NCBI RefSeq assembly: GCF_004664715.2
Contig: NC_051063.1
Coordinates: 146,407,165-146,471,164 of the forward strand
Length of the DNA: 64,000 nt
Reading direction: 5' to 3'
Origin: Peromyscus leucopus
Lineage: Eukaryota > Chordata > Mammalia > Rodentia > Cricetidae
The notes under the pieces are model-generated. The model was not told the origin of the DNA. It saw only the letters and a program-made list of their open reading frames with translations, and ran no database searches. The stretch's first letter is position 1. Each line of letters begins with the position of its first letter. Below are positions 45,452-57,129 of the stretch, piece after piece. The translations under genes were made by a program, and so were the position numbers.

Positions 45452-45500
45452 GGGAGGAGGAGGAAGGAGAGGAAGGGGAGGAGGAGGGAGAGGAGGAAGG
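45452..45500. repeat. (GGA)n purine tract
   Basis: GGAGGAGGA steps with GGAA and GGGG interruptions. Confidence 0.9.
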
Positions 45501-45517
45501 ATGATAAAAATCCTGAC

Positions 45518-45592
45518 GGGCTGGGATGTAGCTGAGGAGCACCTGGCCAGAAGCACAAGGCTTGGGTCCAGTCCTCAGTACTGCAAGGAAAA
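45518..45592 (+). repeat. ID SINE
   Basis: 'GGGCTGGGATGTAGCTGAGG', 'AGCACCTGGCCAGAAGCACA' and 'GGTCCAGTCCTCAGTACTGC', an ID element with little tail. Confidence 0.8.
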
Positions 45593-46302
45593 TATTTTTG
45601 AAAACTGAATTTGATAAAAAATTATGAAGACATGGATTTAAGAAGCTTAAAAAAGCCAAAGCTAGAGGGAAATGATATATTATTTAAAATAACAGTGATA
45701 AGAAGTCTTACAGACAACGTTCTAGTCAGAATACTACAGAGAAACCTCTTTGAAGAAAGAGAGAGTTGTGGGGGTGTGGAAAGGCCTTAACACTCTACGC
45801 TCAGCAAAGAAAATATTTTTAAACAAAGGAAGAAAGTAATTTCATGTAAACAGAAGCTGTGAGAATCAATGAGCAAAAGACCTGTACTTAAAACAAGTGT
45901 GTACTTTCGTGGACAGAAAAGACCAGAAGAAAGCCCTCTGATTCTTGGGGTCCCTCCTGGAATAGAGAAATGAAATTTTCTTGGGACTGAAATCCAGTTT
46001 CAGCAGGGAAGGCGCTGCCCGGAAGCCCTTTGGTTCCATTACATCCCCTGTGGTGGGAGGCTTCAGGCTGTGTGTTATCCTGGGCTACAAAACGCCATCT
46101 TGTCCAGAGTTCTGCCCCACTGCAGAAGGCAGCACACATTCAGTTGCATTCTAATGAAGGGTTTGCCTCCAAGTGGACACCTCTGAGCGGCCACTTAGCT
46201 ACAGGCCTTTCTGTCGGATTGGCTGAGACCTCTGCGGCACTGCCCAGCCCAGTGCCCTTTGCTGCCCCACAGATGGGGGAGTACAGTGTACCTCAAATGC
46301 TC

Positions 46303-46304
<2 letters not shown>

Positions 46305-46347
<43 letters not shown>
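46305..46347. repeat. (CA)20 microsatellite
   Basis: A pure CA array after 'CTCATTTA', with a short CGCACGC end. A (TTTG)n array follows at 46510-46545. Confidence 0.95.
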
Positions 46348-46350
<3 letters not shown>

Positions 46351-47334
46351 GCCCAACCAACATAAGTAAGAAAACTGCCTCCAGCCTCCTGAACAGTTAC
46401 ATAGAGCCGCCTTCTTCTCTCTGAGCAGACAGGGTCCTGGGGCCTTCTCAAAAGCCTGGGGTTCCTTCATATCCTGCATCCCATCTCATACTCACATAAT
46501 TGGGCAAACATATTTGTTTGTTTGTTTGTTTGTTTGCTTGTTTGAGGTGTATTAGAGGCGACCATGAGAGCATTACCTGGGCACTTACTGGATGGATGGC
46601 ATCAGTTCTGACATTAGTCAGTCTCTACTGAAGCTGAGCTCTGGTGGAGGCTAGGTCAGACACAGCTAAGACAGAGGATAGCCAATCCCATGCTGCTCAA
46701 CATCGTAACCACGTTTCCAGGTTCACATCAGCACAGATGTGCATACTGGTTGTTTGGAACAACAGCAAGTCCATAGGCTGTGGACTCACAGGAAGAGTAG
46801 GTGCCCACAGTTGCTCTGCTTGGGATTTCCCAACCCCTCCTGTGGTAAGAAACACCTTTGCAAGAACACAGCCCCTTAGAGAGCACACAGCACCAGAGAC
46901 GACATACTTCCTGCTCCCAGAACAGAATATGCAGGATGAAGCCTTCTGCCTCATAAATCACTCAGGCACCAGAGCCCACACAATAAAGCAAAGCAAAGCT
47001 CTTTACAACGATTTCATTTTCCTTCTCTATGTTCTCATGAATAACATTTCCTTTGTGTTATTTGAAGCTCTCTCTGAGATTTACTCAGTGGGGCTGAGGA
47101 GGTGGACACACGAGGTGGCCACAGAAAACAGTGGAAGATAAACAGGGATGGTGTTGACCAGCATGGAGTCTCCCTCACACCTGCTTTTACCAATCCTTTG
47201 GCCCAAGAGTCCCTTAATAAAACATTTATATCCTGGTGTGGTTGTGCAGATTTATTAACAAGCATGAATTATGTCTGGACCCTTGTCTAAAGCTTGGATT
47301 CTACAGAGGATATCTGTGTGGAGACTGAATCTCT

Positions 47335-47337
47335 CTG

Positions 47338-47399
<62 letters not shown>

Positions 47400-47472
47400 G
47401 GTAAGATGTGTGTGTGTGTGTGTGTGAAAGAGGTATGTATGTGTGTATGTTAGAGAGAGAGTGAGAGAGAGA
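47335..47472. repeat. (CT)30, (TG)n and (GA)n compound repeats
   Basis: A CT array at 47337-47397, a TG array at about 47407-47427, then GTATG and GAGA runs to 47472. Confidence 0.95.
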
Positions 47473-47659
47473 ATTTTTTGCCAAGAAAATGGTGACAATC
47501 TGCTCCTTTCAGAATTATATGGAAATTCATTGCACTTTTGTGAACTGATTTTTAAATCATGGCTACAAGCAATGTCAGAGAGTCTCCAGTTGTTTTTGCC
47601 TGGACCTTCCCCACCCTTATTGTCCTTTCCAGCCAAAGCAAGACGCGGTCTATGGTCTA

Positions 47660-47694
47660 GGAGCCACGGGAGCCACGGGAGCCACGGGAGCCAC
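47660..47694. repeat. 9-bp tandem repeat GGGAGCCAC
   Basis: Nearly four identical copies of a 9-bp unit, in frame as Ser-His-Gly in a short chance ORF. Confidence 0.9.
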
Positions 47695-47832
47695 TATTTG
47701 GGAGATAGGCGGGAGAGCCTGGATGTGAGCAGTACAACCATCTGTGGTGTGTGCTTTGATGGCTTTCTTTCTAGCTGACTTCCTATTGGGCAACTGATTT
47801 CACTATCTAGTGCCTCTAAAGAATCCTCCACA

Positions 47833-48015
47833 CTAGACTGGTCAGATGGCTCAGCAGATAAAGGTACCTGCCGCCAAACCCAAGGACCTGAGTTCAAACC
47901 CTGGAACCCGTGTGGTAGAAGAAGAGAGAGAACAGACTCCTGAAATTGTCCTCTGACCTCCACAAGTGTGCAAATGCACACATGAAGTAGATAGATGTAA
48001 TAAAGCTTTTTAAAG
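47833..48015 (+). repeat. B3/B2-related SINE
   Basis: 'CTGGTCAGATGGCTCAGCAG', 'GGACCTGAGTTCAAACCCTG', 'TTGTCCTCTGACCTCCACA' and a 'TGTAATAAAGC' tail. Confidence 0.85.
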
Positions 48016-49179
48016 GATCTGACACCCCAGCATTTTGAAAACCAATGTCAGAAATAACAACAGGCAGGAAGTTGAAGAGCGTGCAAATGGAGCTAATACA
48101 CAATAAAGCAAGCACCGTAAATCATCCACATGTCTTGCTAATCTCCAGGCAGTTTGGGGGATGGAGGCCTTGAAGATTCTACATGGACACCCAGAAGCTG
48201 AAGGCTCCTGGGGGCCCCTCCTCAGCTAGCTCTGGCATCCAGCTGCTTTCCACAGTGCCTTCCCGAGAAGCAGAATGGACTGAAAAGGCAGACAGCTGTT
48301 CTACAACCCCTGTCCCCAAAGCCCCTGGTTTTCTTTAAATATAATCTTTTCTCCATCAGAGGTTGGCTTGCTCGGAATTAAGAGCTTCAGACACATGTGG
48401 GTGTTGTCAACAACAGAGACACACGCTGTACCTGCATGTGGACACCACACATTGTTCCAACAGAAAGAGAAATCTCAGAAACAAGCAAAGGAGGGATTTC
48501 CAGACAGCTAATTTACATATCAAACTGCAAAAGTATATTGAACAAGTCAGTATGAGCGAGTGCTGGGATAGTATTATCCTGAAGTGGACAACAGGTACCT
48601 CACTGATCAGCAGCAGGTCACTGCGTCAGTTCCAGTACCGATGTGCGTGACCATAGTTTCTCTGTTATCAGATAAGCCCTTCCCATTAGCCCTGGTTCCA
48701 TCTCACACGGGGATCGTGGCTGGGTCTTCCTCTGAAACCTATCTCAGTGCCCTGTTGTACATGTGTGTCCACTACAGGCCAAGGACAAAGTAACAGAAAT
48801 GCCAGGGGCTGAGAGTGCTGGGAAGAGGTGGGTTCCTCCATGGGCACCACCTCCATCATACATTTCTTGTGTTTATTTGCATACATCTAGGAAGGCACTT
48901 GTCTCTCCGACTTTGGTTTCTTTAAGCAATTCTACCCTTTAAGGCTTATAAAAGCACAGGTTCATGGCTATGGTAGCCAGGAAAATGCCTGAATGGGATG
49001 GAGAGCCTTTATGAAAATTTCCTAGGTGCCCTCCCTGAAGAATTGAAGTTCTTTCATCATTATTTTGTAAAGCAATGAGAAAGATAATGAAGTCAAAGAG
49101 CTGAGGCCATCTGGAGAAGCAGGAGCGTTCACCCTGTAACCAGACTCCAGTTCCTCGGGCTTCACGATGTCATTCTCAC

Positions 49180-49280
49180 TGCGGTGTGACCTTGGGCTGC
49201 ATGCAACTTCTTCACCCTGCCTTGCTCTCTTCCACTACAACAGGAGGACCATAGTGGCTTTATTAAGTGACCAGGAGACT
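49180..49280 (+). repeat. MIR-like remnant
   Basis: 'GCGGTGTGACCTTGGGC' matches the MIR landmark 'gtgtgaccttgggcaagtcac'. Diverged sequence with 'AACTTCTTCACCCTG' follows. Confidence 0.5.
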
Positions 49281-50014
49281 CAGAGACAGCGTGAGTCAAC
49301 ATACGTGAATGTGAGTGGTGTGCTCATTATGGACAGCAAAGCCTTCAGAAGAGTGATGTGCCAGAGTGGACCACTTAAGGTCTCTTCCAGCTCTAAAGTC
49401 CTGTGGGGACTTCTTTTTTGTTGTGGAAATAAATATATAATCTGAAAGGATTTTTGAATTTGAAATTCTTTAAGCCAAGCAACTATTCACAGCCATTCAT
49501 GAGTTCACAGTTGTTTCTTGAACAGACTGTAGAAACAGCTGGTCTGCACATATATTCAGGAACATGGAAGTATACATTGAGAGTGGGGTTTGGCTATTTC
49601 ATTTCAACCATTCATGCCGCCTTTATGAAGCTCTGCTCAACAAAGGGCACTTTTATATCTGTTATACCCTCGAAAACCTTGGCGACTTGGAGGCCTCTTG
49701 GATGTTGTGGATTTTATATTTCTTCTGTAACATGGGGACATTGAGAGACCATGTCAGCAGGGATCATCCAAAATGTGAGTCATGAAGTCACCTGGCAGAA
49801 GACAACTTAGGCAACTGTCATTGGAGCCTTGGTTGGAAGCCAAGGGTCCTGACATCTGACATCAGCTGTGTGACAGCCTGCAGAAGCCAGATGATAGGCC
49901 TGACCGGGAGCCACGTGTCGGGCAACGGGCCTGGATGCCTTCTGTGAGTCAGTGGGAGGACACTGCTGAAGTGCCGGCACTGATGGCAGCAAGGCCACAG
50001 AGTGTCCTCGGTGT

Positions 50015-50180
50015 GTCCAACACTGTGTGAGCAGCTACAGGTGTCATCAGCCCCAGGTCACAAACGAGGAGACTGAGGCAATGGAAATGGACAACAGGAC
50101 CACCACAGTCACTCACCCAGGGAAAGGAAGAGCTGGAAATGGACCCTGTGAAGGGCCTGTGTTCTTAGCTACTTGATTAC
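50015..50180 (+). repeat. MIR element
   Basis: 'CACAAACGAGGAGACTGAGG', 'CACAGTCACTCACCC', 'AGAGCTGGAAATGGACCC' and 'CCTGTGTTCTTAGCTACTT' follow the full MIR order from core to end. Confidence 0.65.
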
Positions 50181-50324
50181 TTTAAACAGAGGGGATTTTA
50201 GAATAAAAATAACTAAGAAAGCATCTCTTTGGCTTTCAATAAGTTTAAGAGTAAATCAAAAGATGTGTGCTGAATTATATTCTAAGTTTATTATTTTGTG
50301 TTTGGGGGGTTGTACATTTACGCA

Positions 50325-50330
50325 CATGTG

Positions 50331-50366
<36 letters not shown>

Positions 50367-50620
50367 ATGCGCCTGCATATGGTCTCCAGAAAACAGTCTT
50401 GGATATTGTTCTATAGGAGCTGTCGGCCTGTTTTCTGAGACTGGGTCCAATTCAGCTATCCGGGATGGCCAGTGACTCTCGGGGACCTTCCCACCACCAC
50501 TCCCTCAGGACTGAGATTACAGTGTGGCTGGGACTTTCGTAGGGACTGGGGGATTGAACTCAGAGCCTTACTGTGCACAGCAGGAACTCTGCCAGCTGAG
50601 TCACCTCCTCTGCCCTGTGC
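50325..50620 (-). repeat. tRNA-derived SINE, antisense, with (GT)17
   Basis: A GT array at 50332-50365 is followed by 'CTGTTTTCTGAGACTGGGTC', 'AGGACTGAGATTACAGTG', 'GATTGAACTCAGAGCC' and 'AGCTGAGTCACCTCC', in antisense SINE order. Confidence 0.75.
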
Positions 50621-50774
50621 TGCCTTTTCATCTCATCTTTTGAGGACTCGGCATTTTTATCTACTTGTTATTTTTGACTCCACGCAAGAATTTTCACTTA
50701 CTTTTCTAGAGTTAATTCAGATGAAGAATAAGACAAAAGGTGAAGTTTCCCACAGCGAGGACCTTCAGCTTTGA

Positions 50775-50855
50775 CACTGGCTTTGTCATGAAGTCACTGT
50801 GTCAATTCCACGCAGGCCTCCATTTCCTCACGGTCACTAACTTGTTGCACTATTC
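50775..50855 (+). repeat. MIR-like remnant
   Basis: 'ACACTGGCTTTGTCATGAAG' and 'CCTCCATTTCCTCACGGTC' match MIR landmarks ('gtgaccttgggcaagtcac ... cctcagtttcctcatctg'). Confidence 0.45.
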
Positions 50856-51339
50856 GTCGCTCAGTGAAGAGCCTCCTAAGTGTCACTGTTAGATTCAGGA
50901 GGCGGGGCCAGGTTGCCAAGGGGATAGCGTCTCCAACCTGGCTATGATGGCTGTGATCTCTGGCTCCTCCTGAGTATCTTGGCTGTTCACAGAGACAACC
51001 CTGAGTTGGCCTGCACCCACAGTACCATTTAGAGAGAAATGAAAGCTTAAGGGTGGCCAGATTCTCTGAAGTCATGTTAAACAAAAATATGCCATGTCAT
51101 TCCAATTTCCTCTAAAAGCACTTCTCATGTTTGCATGGAGAATGACAAGATGAATATGTCAGCTTGTGAGGTTTCTTCATGTGATGTATGTGGGCTGGTA
51201 GCTCATCAGAAAACCACCCATTTTATAAAAATCAAGTTTCAATATCAAGTCTTGTTCTCAAGCAGGAACATGTCTGCTAAGCATGGTCTATGTATATCAG
51301 ATTCCATTATTTTGTAACTTTATAACTATATTCTTTTTT

Positions 51340-51675
51340 ATTCATGCATGTGTGGATGTTCATGTGTGTAAGGGTGCACCTGTATAGAGGTGTGTGAGTG
51401 CATATATGGAGTTAGGTGGCAACCTTCGGCATCATCCTTAGGAATACATTCCACTTCCTTTGAGACCACATTTCTCATTGACCTAAAGCACATCAACTGG
51501 GCTGAACTAGCCTGTCAGCAAACCAAAGGTACCCTCTTGTCTCTGCCTCTCAAGCACTGGGGTCCTAAGTTGTGCCATCATGCCTGACTTCTTCATATGG
51601 GTTCCAGGATTGAATTCAGGTCCTCCTGCTTGCAAGGCAAACACTTTACTGACTGACCCTCTGCCCCCAGCCCTG
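51340..51675 (-). repeat. tRNA-derived SINE, antisense
   Basis: A diverged TG-rich start is followed by 'GTCTCTGCCTCTCAAGCACT', 'GTGCCATCATGCCTGACTTC', 'GGGTTCCAGGATTGAATTCA', 'TCCTCCTGCTTGCAAGGC' and 'TACTGACTGACCC'. Confidence 0.8.
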
Positions 51676-53419
51676 TAGTGAGAGTCTTACTTTCAGATAT
51701 TAAAGGACAAAAGCAAATAGTGGATACCCTTCATTTGCTATGTACATGCAAGGACTCTGGTTACTAGAAAAAGTGACCATTACAAAGCATGCTAGCTTTA
51801 GCCTTCTTTTCAGCCTGCTATACAAATACAGGAGTCCAAAAATGAGTAAATCATTATTTTGTAACTTTCCACCCGTTGTGTATTCTTTCTTCTAAGTTTT
51901 AATCACTCCATCTTGCAGGGAAGCTCCTTAAACAGGAAGGTAAACAACTCAAATACCTTTAGGAAGTACTTGAAACTGACCAGATTCAATAGGCCCTGCC
52001 CTGCCAGGCCAGGGTAAGCAATAAAAGCCAAGAGTCCCTCTCAGACCCAGCTAAGTCAAACTGTAAAGAAGACTGAGGCCAGACCAGCTCCCTGAAAGAA
52101 GCAGAAACCAGCCAGGATGCCTGGAAGAGGTTTAGGAAAACTGAGGCACCTGGAAAGGACACTCCCCAACCAGTTGAGCTGCCTGCAGGCTGTGCAGTGT
52201 GCTCCAGGGTTAGCTTTGTGAGCTGTTACCCGTGCTGGGGTGGGCTTTGGTGATGCAGCTGTTGTTGGGTCATTTCTTCTCCTGTAAGTAACCCTTCACC
52301 CTTATTCCTGTAAGTAATCCCAACAGAACTCATTGGTTCACTAAATTGGACTTTGGTGGTATCCATACTTAGGTCTGTTGGTGCTTCCCTATTTAGGGTG
52401 AGTAGATATGTATGTTGCATCTTCCCAGGAAAAAAGTTTTGTCATACAATATCACCTAAAACAGGGTGGCTTGTTTCTCCTAAATTACCTACCTCTGTAT
52501 ATTCAAAATTCCTTTCTGAGAGCCTGCCACATGTAAAGGAGTTGAAGGGACAAGTTCTTAACCCACTATAAGACTCAAAAGACAGTTTTGAACCTCCATG
52601 AACTTCTGTAATTCCATTTTTAACCTGTTCAAGAATTAGTCAGCTTAGTAACGATGGGACTGCATGGAATACTAAGTGAAACAGAGTAGGCAGGTGGTCC
52701 CCTTGCTCCTTGAAGACTCTCAGCTCGCCCTCTCCCCTTACAGTGCAGCTCTGCCTTCAAATGCCTCTTTAAAGGAGGCTTTATGGCTCTGGAGGAGTTT
52801 GCTTGTTTCACAGCCAGTTTTGCCACTGCAGCAGAAAAGGGGCCCCATGTGCAAGCCAGCTGAAGTCATGTGCATAGCAAGAATTAGTGCTGCGGGGCCA
52901 CGCTGCTGTCAAACTGCATTTGGAAACAGCTTTTCCCAGTATGGCATGGGAAGCCAGGGATTCCTGCTCACACTCTGCCAGGCTGCTGCATTTCTAATCT
53001 GGCCTGGTATGGCCCATTAGGCATCAGAATTGTGAAAGTCACAATGAAACCAAAGAAGGGTTTCCATTGGCCTCCGGGTGTGGCCCTCCCTGGCTTCCTG
53101 CCAGACCTGGAATAGTGTCACTCACCAGTTAATGTGAGGACAGTTTCTTTACAAGGACAGGAGGTCCAGAAAGGCTCGACCAATGGGACAGCAGGCTTGC
53201 TGAAGTCCCCCTTTATACCAACGACTGCATGCGTCAGTCATGTGACTGTCCAGCCTGGACCCACTTCTGCTCTTTAACTGTCTGTCATGCAGAGGCACCA
53301 CTTTCGCAGGAGAACGCTGAGAATTCCTGTGAGCTACAACACTGGTCTAGAACTAATGTTCATTAGTAAAAATTCATTTCTCAGCATTCCAGCTTTGGAG
53401 GAAAGTCAGTTTTCAGACA

Positions 53420-53566
53420 GCCTGGAGTGGTGACATGTGTACCTTTAGTCTCAGTACTGGGGAGGCAGAGCCAGGAGGAGCTCTGTAAGTTTGAAGTCAA
53501 CCTGCTCTACATAGTGAGTTGTAGGCCAGCCAGAACTACATAGTGAGACCCTGCCCCCTGAAAAAG
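53420..53566 (+). repeat. B1 SINE (diverged)
   Basis: 'CCTGGAGTGGTGACATGTGT', 'GGGGAGGCAGAGCCAGGAGG', 'CAACCTGCTCTACATAGTGA' and 'CATAGTGAGACCCTGCCCCC'. Confidence 0.85.
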
Positions 53567-54514
53567 AGCCCCAAACTTCTCAGGATTTGGTTTAATCAAG
53601 ATGTGGCTCAAATCTCTAGATCCAGAGGCTAAGAGATAGTTGAGAACTCAGAGGCCAGTGACTGCAATGACAAGTTCATTTGTTCACTCTTTAGTGGCCT
53701 TTCAGATAAATTTAATAAAGCAAAAAAATGAATAAATCAAATTTGATGAAAAATGAATTTATCCAATTAGAATGCAGCTACTTGTTACATTTAACTCTTC
53801 ATTGGTGAGCCAAGGCTGTTATACACGGGTGGTGGCACCCTAGAGGGGACCAGCTTCATCTATCATCCTGTAAGATGCTTAACAAAGTTCCTTTAGTCAC
53901 AGAACGAGGTCCAACTTTCTTTACTTGCCTTCAGTGGCCAGCTCAAATCCCATCACTCAGTAGTCTGCCCTGGTCCTCAGTCAATGGCTTTTGCCTCCAT
54001 AACAAGTCCCTGCAACCACTGTGTAGCACACTCCATTTCAAACACTGTAATTGTTGCTAGGGAGTGGATTATTTCCCTAAGTTTGTGATTGCACCTTGTG
54101 CATTTCTCAAGCCCTGCCCTTACTGTTTCTGAACTTAAAGTCCAGACCAAATACAAAATAAATGTAAATTGACAAAAATCTAAAAGGCATTAAGAATTTG
54201 TATTATAGTCGTGTATTACATAACCACCTTTCAGTCATTTCCAACCACACACACCCTGCTAGTCCTGTAAGACCACAGTGAAGCTGACAAGTGCCCATTG
54301 TCAGCCAGTGGGGGCAGCAGGTGTCCTGATACCTAAGTATAATGTGTTACTTGCATATGTGGAGTAACGCTGGTGTCAGCACACCTACTGTGCTGCTGGG
54401 TGCATAAAACTACAGCAGAGACAATTATGCCCAATATATAGAACTTGATGATGATAATGATAAATGAATGTTACTTGCTTATGTATTTACTGTATAGCCT
54501 TCATCATCATCACA

Positions 54515-54570
54515 CGTGTGTGTGTGTTACATGTATGTGTGTTATATATATATGTGTGTGTACCGCTGCG
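54515..54570. repeat. TG/TA-rich repeat
   Basis: Mixed CGTGTGTG, TACATGTATG and TATATA steps inside an unassigned AT-rich stretch. Confidence 0.75.
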
Positions 54571-55014
54571 CATGTGTATATGTAAGTGAGACCTTTGCAT
54601 ATTTATATAGAAGCATACTGTAACAGTGCAGCTGTGTTACTTTATTCCAGTCTCATACATTTCAATGTTTAGCACCTCTCATCCTTTTTATCTTCTGTTT
54701 CAATTAGCCTCATGATGTTGTATTCATTTTGACCCTAGGAGCTGTAGGCTACACCATATAGCCTAAGTATGTAGTTGCCAATACCAACTAGTTCTGTGTG
54801 AGTTCACACAATGACTTAATCATCTAGCAATGCATCTATGAATATGATCTGCAGTTAAGCAATGTGTTGCTGTATTTAGCAAAGCTGTTTTCAGAAACAA
54901 ACTACAGCCAAATGATGGGCAATACTCCAAAAGTGGAAGCAAGCTCATGGAAAAAGCATCCCATGCAAACTGGACGCTCAGCAGAGAAACGTAAGGCTCT
55001 ACGTGTTCCTCACC

Positions 55015-55300
55015 CTGGAGAGAGGAGATGGCTCAGTAGTGAAGTGCTTGCATGAGAATCTGAGTCCAGAGCCCCAGCACCCATGTAAAAGCCACACAAA
55101 GCAGTGGAGCACATGTGAAATCTCAGCACTGAGGAGGCAGAGTCCAGAGCTTATTGGCCAAACAGTATAGCCAAATCAGTGAGAGACTCTGTCTCAAAAA
55201 AAAAAAAAAAAAAAAAAAAGAGGTGGAGAGTGATTGGGGAAGACACCTGACATTGACCTCTGGTCTCCATATCTATCCTTACATATACACATGTGCAGCG
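55015..55300 (+). repeat. tRNA-derived SINE with internal poly(A)
   Basis: 'GAGGAGATGGCTCAGTAGTG', 'CCAGAGCCCCAGCACCCATG', 'AGCCAAATCAGTGAGAGACT', then an A run of about 25 bases at 55195-55219. It continues 'GAGGTGGAGAGTGATTGGGG' and 'ACATTGACCTCTGGTCTCC' before the CA-rich tail. Confidence 0.85.
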
Positions 55301-55452
55301 GCATACACATACACACACACACATACACACATAAAACACATACATGTAACACACACATGTGCAGCTGCATACACATATACACATGTATAGCTGCATACAC
55401 ACACATGCACACATACATATAACACACATTCATATGCACACACACACACACA
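55285..55452. repeat. CA-rich array with three copies of a longer unit
   Basis: CA/TACA sequence in which 'CATGTGCAGCGGCATACACA' recurs as close variants near 55290, 55347 and 55382. It is a higher-order tandem duplication inside the SINE tail. A further (CA)n and an A run end it at about 55470. Confidence 0.85.
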
Positions 55453-55540
55453 TGTCTCAAAAAAAAAAATAAGACAAATTCTGACTCAAGGGTTTCTCAA
55501 AGTAGCAGCCAGACTTTTGGATTAAAAATTTTCCAACTAC

Positions 55541-55715
55541 CAGGGCTGGAAAGATGGTTCAGCAGTTAAGAGCACTAACTGCTCTTCCAGAGGATCTGGG
55601 TTCAATCCCAGCACTACATGGTGGTTCACAACCATCTGTAATAGGATGCTCTGATGCCCTATTATGGCATGCAGGCATACATGCAGACAAAACACTCATA
55701 CATAAATAGTTTAAA
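55541..55715 (+). repeat. B2 SINE
   Basis: 'GGGCTGGAAAGATGGTTCAG', 'TAAGAGCACTAACTGCTCTT', 'ACATGGTGGTTCACAACCAT' and 'GGCATGCAGGCATACATGCA'. Confidence 0.92.
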
Positions 55716-55867
55716 AAATTCCAACTACCATACCCTCTCATAAAGTTCTTCCTTCCTCCTCAGAGCTGGAGTACACTCCATCGCCGCCTACACCCTGAGA
55801 CCCCACAGCAAAGACCCACTCGCAAAAAATCTGACTATGCTGTAGAGAACATCTTTAGCATAAAACC

Positions 55868-55955
55868 CAGACAACAGTTCACTGGTGGAGCACTACCCTA
55901 GCATGTGCGACACCCTGGGTTTGATCCCCAGCACCTCAAACAACCAATACGAATA
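55868..55955 (+). repeat. ID-like SINE
   Basis: 'CAGTTCACTGGTGGAGCACT', 'CCCTAGCATGTGCGACACCC' and 'GTTTGATCCCCAGCACCTCA', with an AAACAA tail. Confidence 0.8.
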
Positions 55956-56191
55956 AATAATTCTGGTTCAGCTGTGTTCCTACCTTTATGCTCACTGGCA
56001 TTCATTCCAAGTGTGCCAGCGACATAGCCTAGCCATGGAATGTAACACTCAGAGGGCCGAGCTTCCATTCCGGGTCAACAATAAGGCAAACAACACGATG
56101 GATGAACGCAGCGCTGCACTGTCTGCACCTCACTTTTCCTGTGGCCATGGAGACATCACCTTGGAAACAGCTCGGACTGGAGAGCACTCAC

Positions 56192-56345
56192 CTTCGTGAA
56201 TATGCATCTGTTGAGCATCTTCATTATATAGTAGCCCCAGTACAGGTGGAGGCCCTGCAGGACCATGAGCTGGAGGTTGAGGAAGATATACGAGAAGAAC
56301 GGTTCGAGGTAGTGCAGAGGCATGATCAGGGTGCAGTACAGAATC
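56192..56345 (-). CDS. Cers3: Cers3 penultimate coding exon (end of TLC domain)
   Basis: This exon encodes 51 codons of ceramide synthase 3 plus one base that completes a split codon with the exon before. The acceptor is TTTTTTCACAG just above 56345, and the donor is AAG|GTGAGT at 56192/56191. The peptide begins [19 protein letters not shown] and goes on through a hydrophobic stretch, [18 protein letters not shown], to [14 protein letters not shown]. This is the hallmark end of the TLC domain in mammalian ceramide synthases, with the last membrane helix and the basic stop before the cytosolic tail. It leaves in phase 0 and joins directly to [10 protein letters not shown] at 30776. The active-site His residues and homeobox-like region are on earlier exons, which I could not find up to 64000. 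The plus-strand ORF over this spot is its shadow. Confidence 0.95.
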
Positions 56346-56591
56346 CTGTGAAAAAACAGGTGGGAAATCTCACTATGGTCAAATCACTGGTGAATTTTCA
56401 ACAAGTCAGCACATTTTTCTTCCCAAACATACACCAGTATGCAATTTCAAATGGTGTCCATAAAATTCTTTGTAGGAAAAAAAAGGGTCAATATTACCAT
56501 TTATTCACACTTGGCAGACCATCAAAAAGTGCAGCCTGTCTCTGGAGAGAAAAACAAAACCAAATGATGCTTCATGGCACTGCTTGCCTGA

Positions 56592-56632
56592 GAGTCCCTG
56601 AGCCTCAGTTTCCTCTTCATAAGCAGAGAAGC
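56592..56632 (+). repeat. MIR-like remnant
   Basis: 'CCCTGAGCCTCAGTTTCCTC' with 'TTCATAAGCAG' after it matches the conserved MIR core region. Confidence 0.45.
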
Positions 56633-56751
56633 CTCCATGGACCCTCTTTACCTTCTAGGAAAAGAGACATCATGGAAGCAACTTTGACAGCATGTTTACA
56701 TGTGGCACCTTGTGACATGGGTCATTTACTTGGTGTCAGCGGTTAACTTGA

Positions 56752-56825
56752 GAAGTCTGGGATGTAGTTCGGTGAGAGCAAGTACCTAGCATACACAAGG
56801 CCAGATTCAGTCCTCAGTACCCCTT
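56752..56825 (+). repeat. ID-like SINE
   Basis: 'TGGGATGTAGTTCGGTGAGA', 'GTACCTAGCATACACAAGGC' and 'TCAGTCCTCAGTACCCC'. Confidence 0.75.
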
Positions 56826-57129
56826 CTGCAAACACATACTTCATGACTGCTTCCATTTCCTGAAGTGAGCTGCCTGCTGTAACTGCTGGTACCCAGACTC
56901 CTGAACACAAGATGCATGGGACCTTCAGCTCCTACTCCAGGATAAAAGGCTGAATGCTCTTTTTTCAGCAGACCTCATACCACTGTGATTTTAGAGTACT
57001 TAGAAAGGTTGGGTTATAAACATACATTTACTTACAAAAAATAATTTGCTCATTTACATTGGGAAAACAAGAAAAAGGATAAAAAATTGTCACAGTATCA
57101 CCCTCTTAAGTGATACTGTAATTTTAGTG

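Larger units (their letters stand above)
30777..56191 (-). other. Cers3: Cers3 last intron (25.4 kb)
   Basis: This intron lies between the donor AAG|GTGAGT (56192/56191) and the acceptor CTTAG|AGC (30777/30776). The two exons join in phase 0 to give the continuous peptide [14 protein letters not shown] expected from the family, so no coding exon is missing between them. It contains the SINEs, L1 ends, microsatellites and repeat-poor blocks listed separately. Stretches with nothing recognised include 32820-34350, 34920-35690, 35930-36650, 37265-38880, 39100-40480, 42080-43000, 43400-44090, 44230-45165, 45600-46300, 46550-47330, 48020-49175, 49290-50015, 50860-51335, 51680-53415 and 53570-55010. 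Confidence 0.9.

Noticed and set aside
56102..56746. A 214-codon plus-strand ORF over the Cers3 penultimate exon.
   Set aside because: It is the antisense shadow of the real exon, whose minus-strand translation matches the ceramide synthase TLC domain and has proper splice sites.
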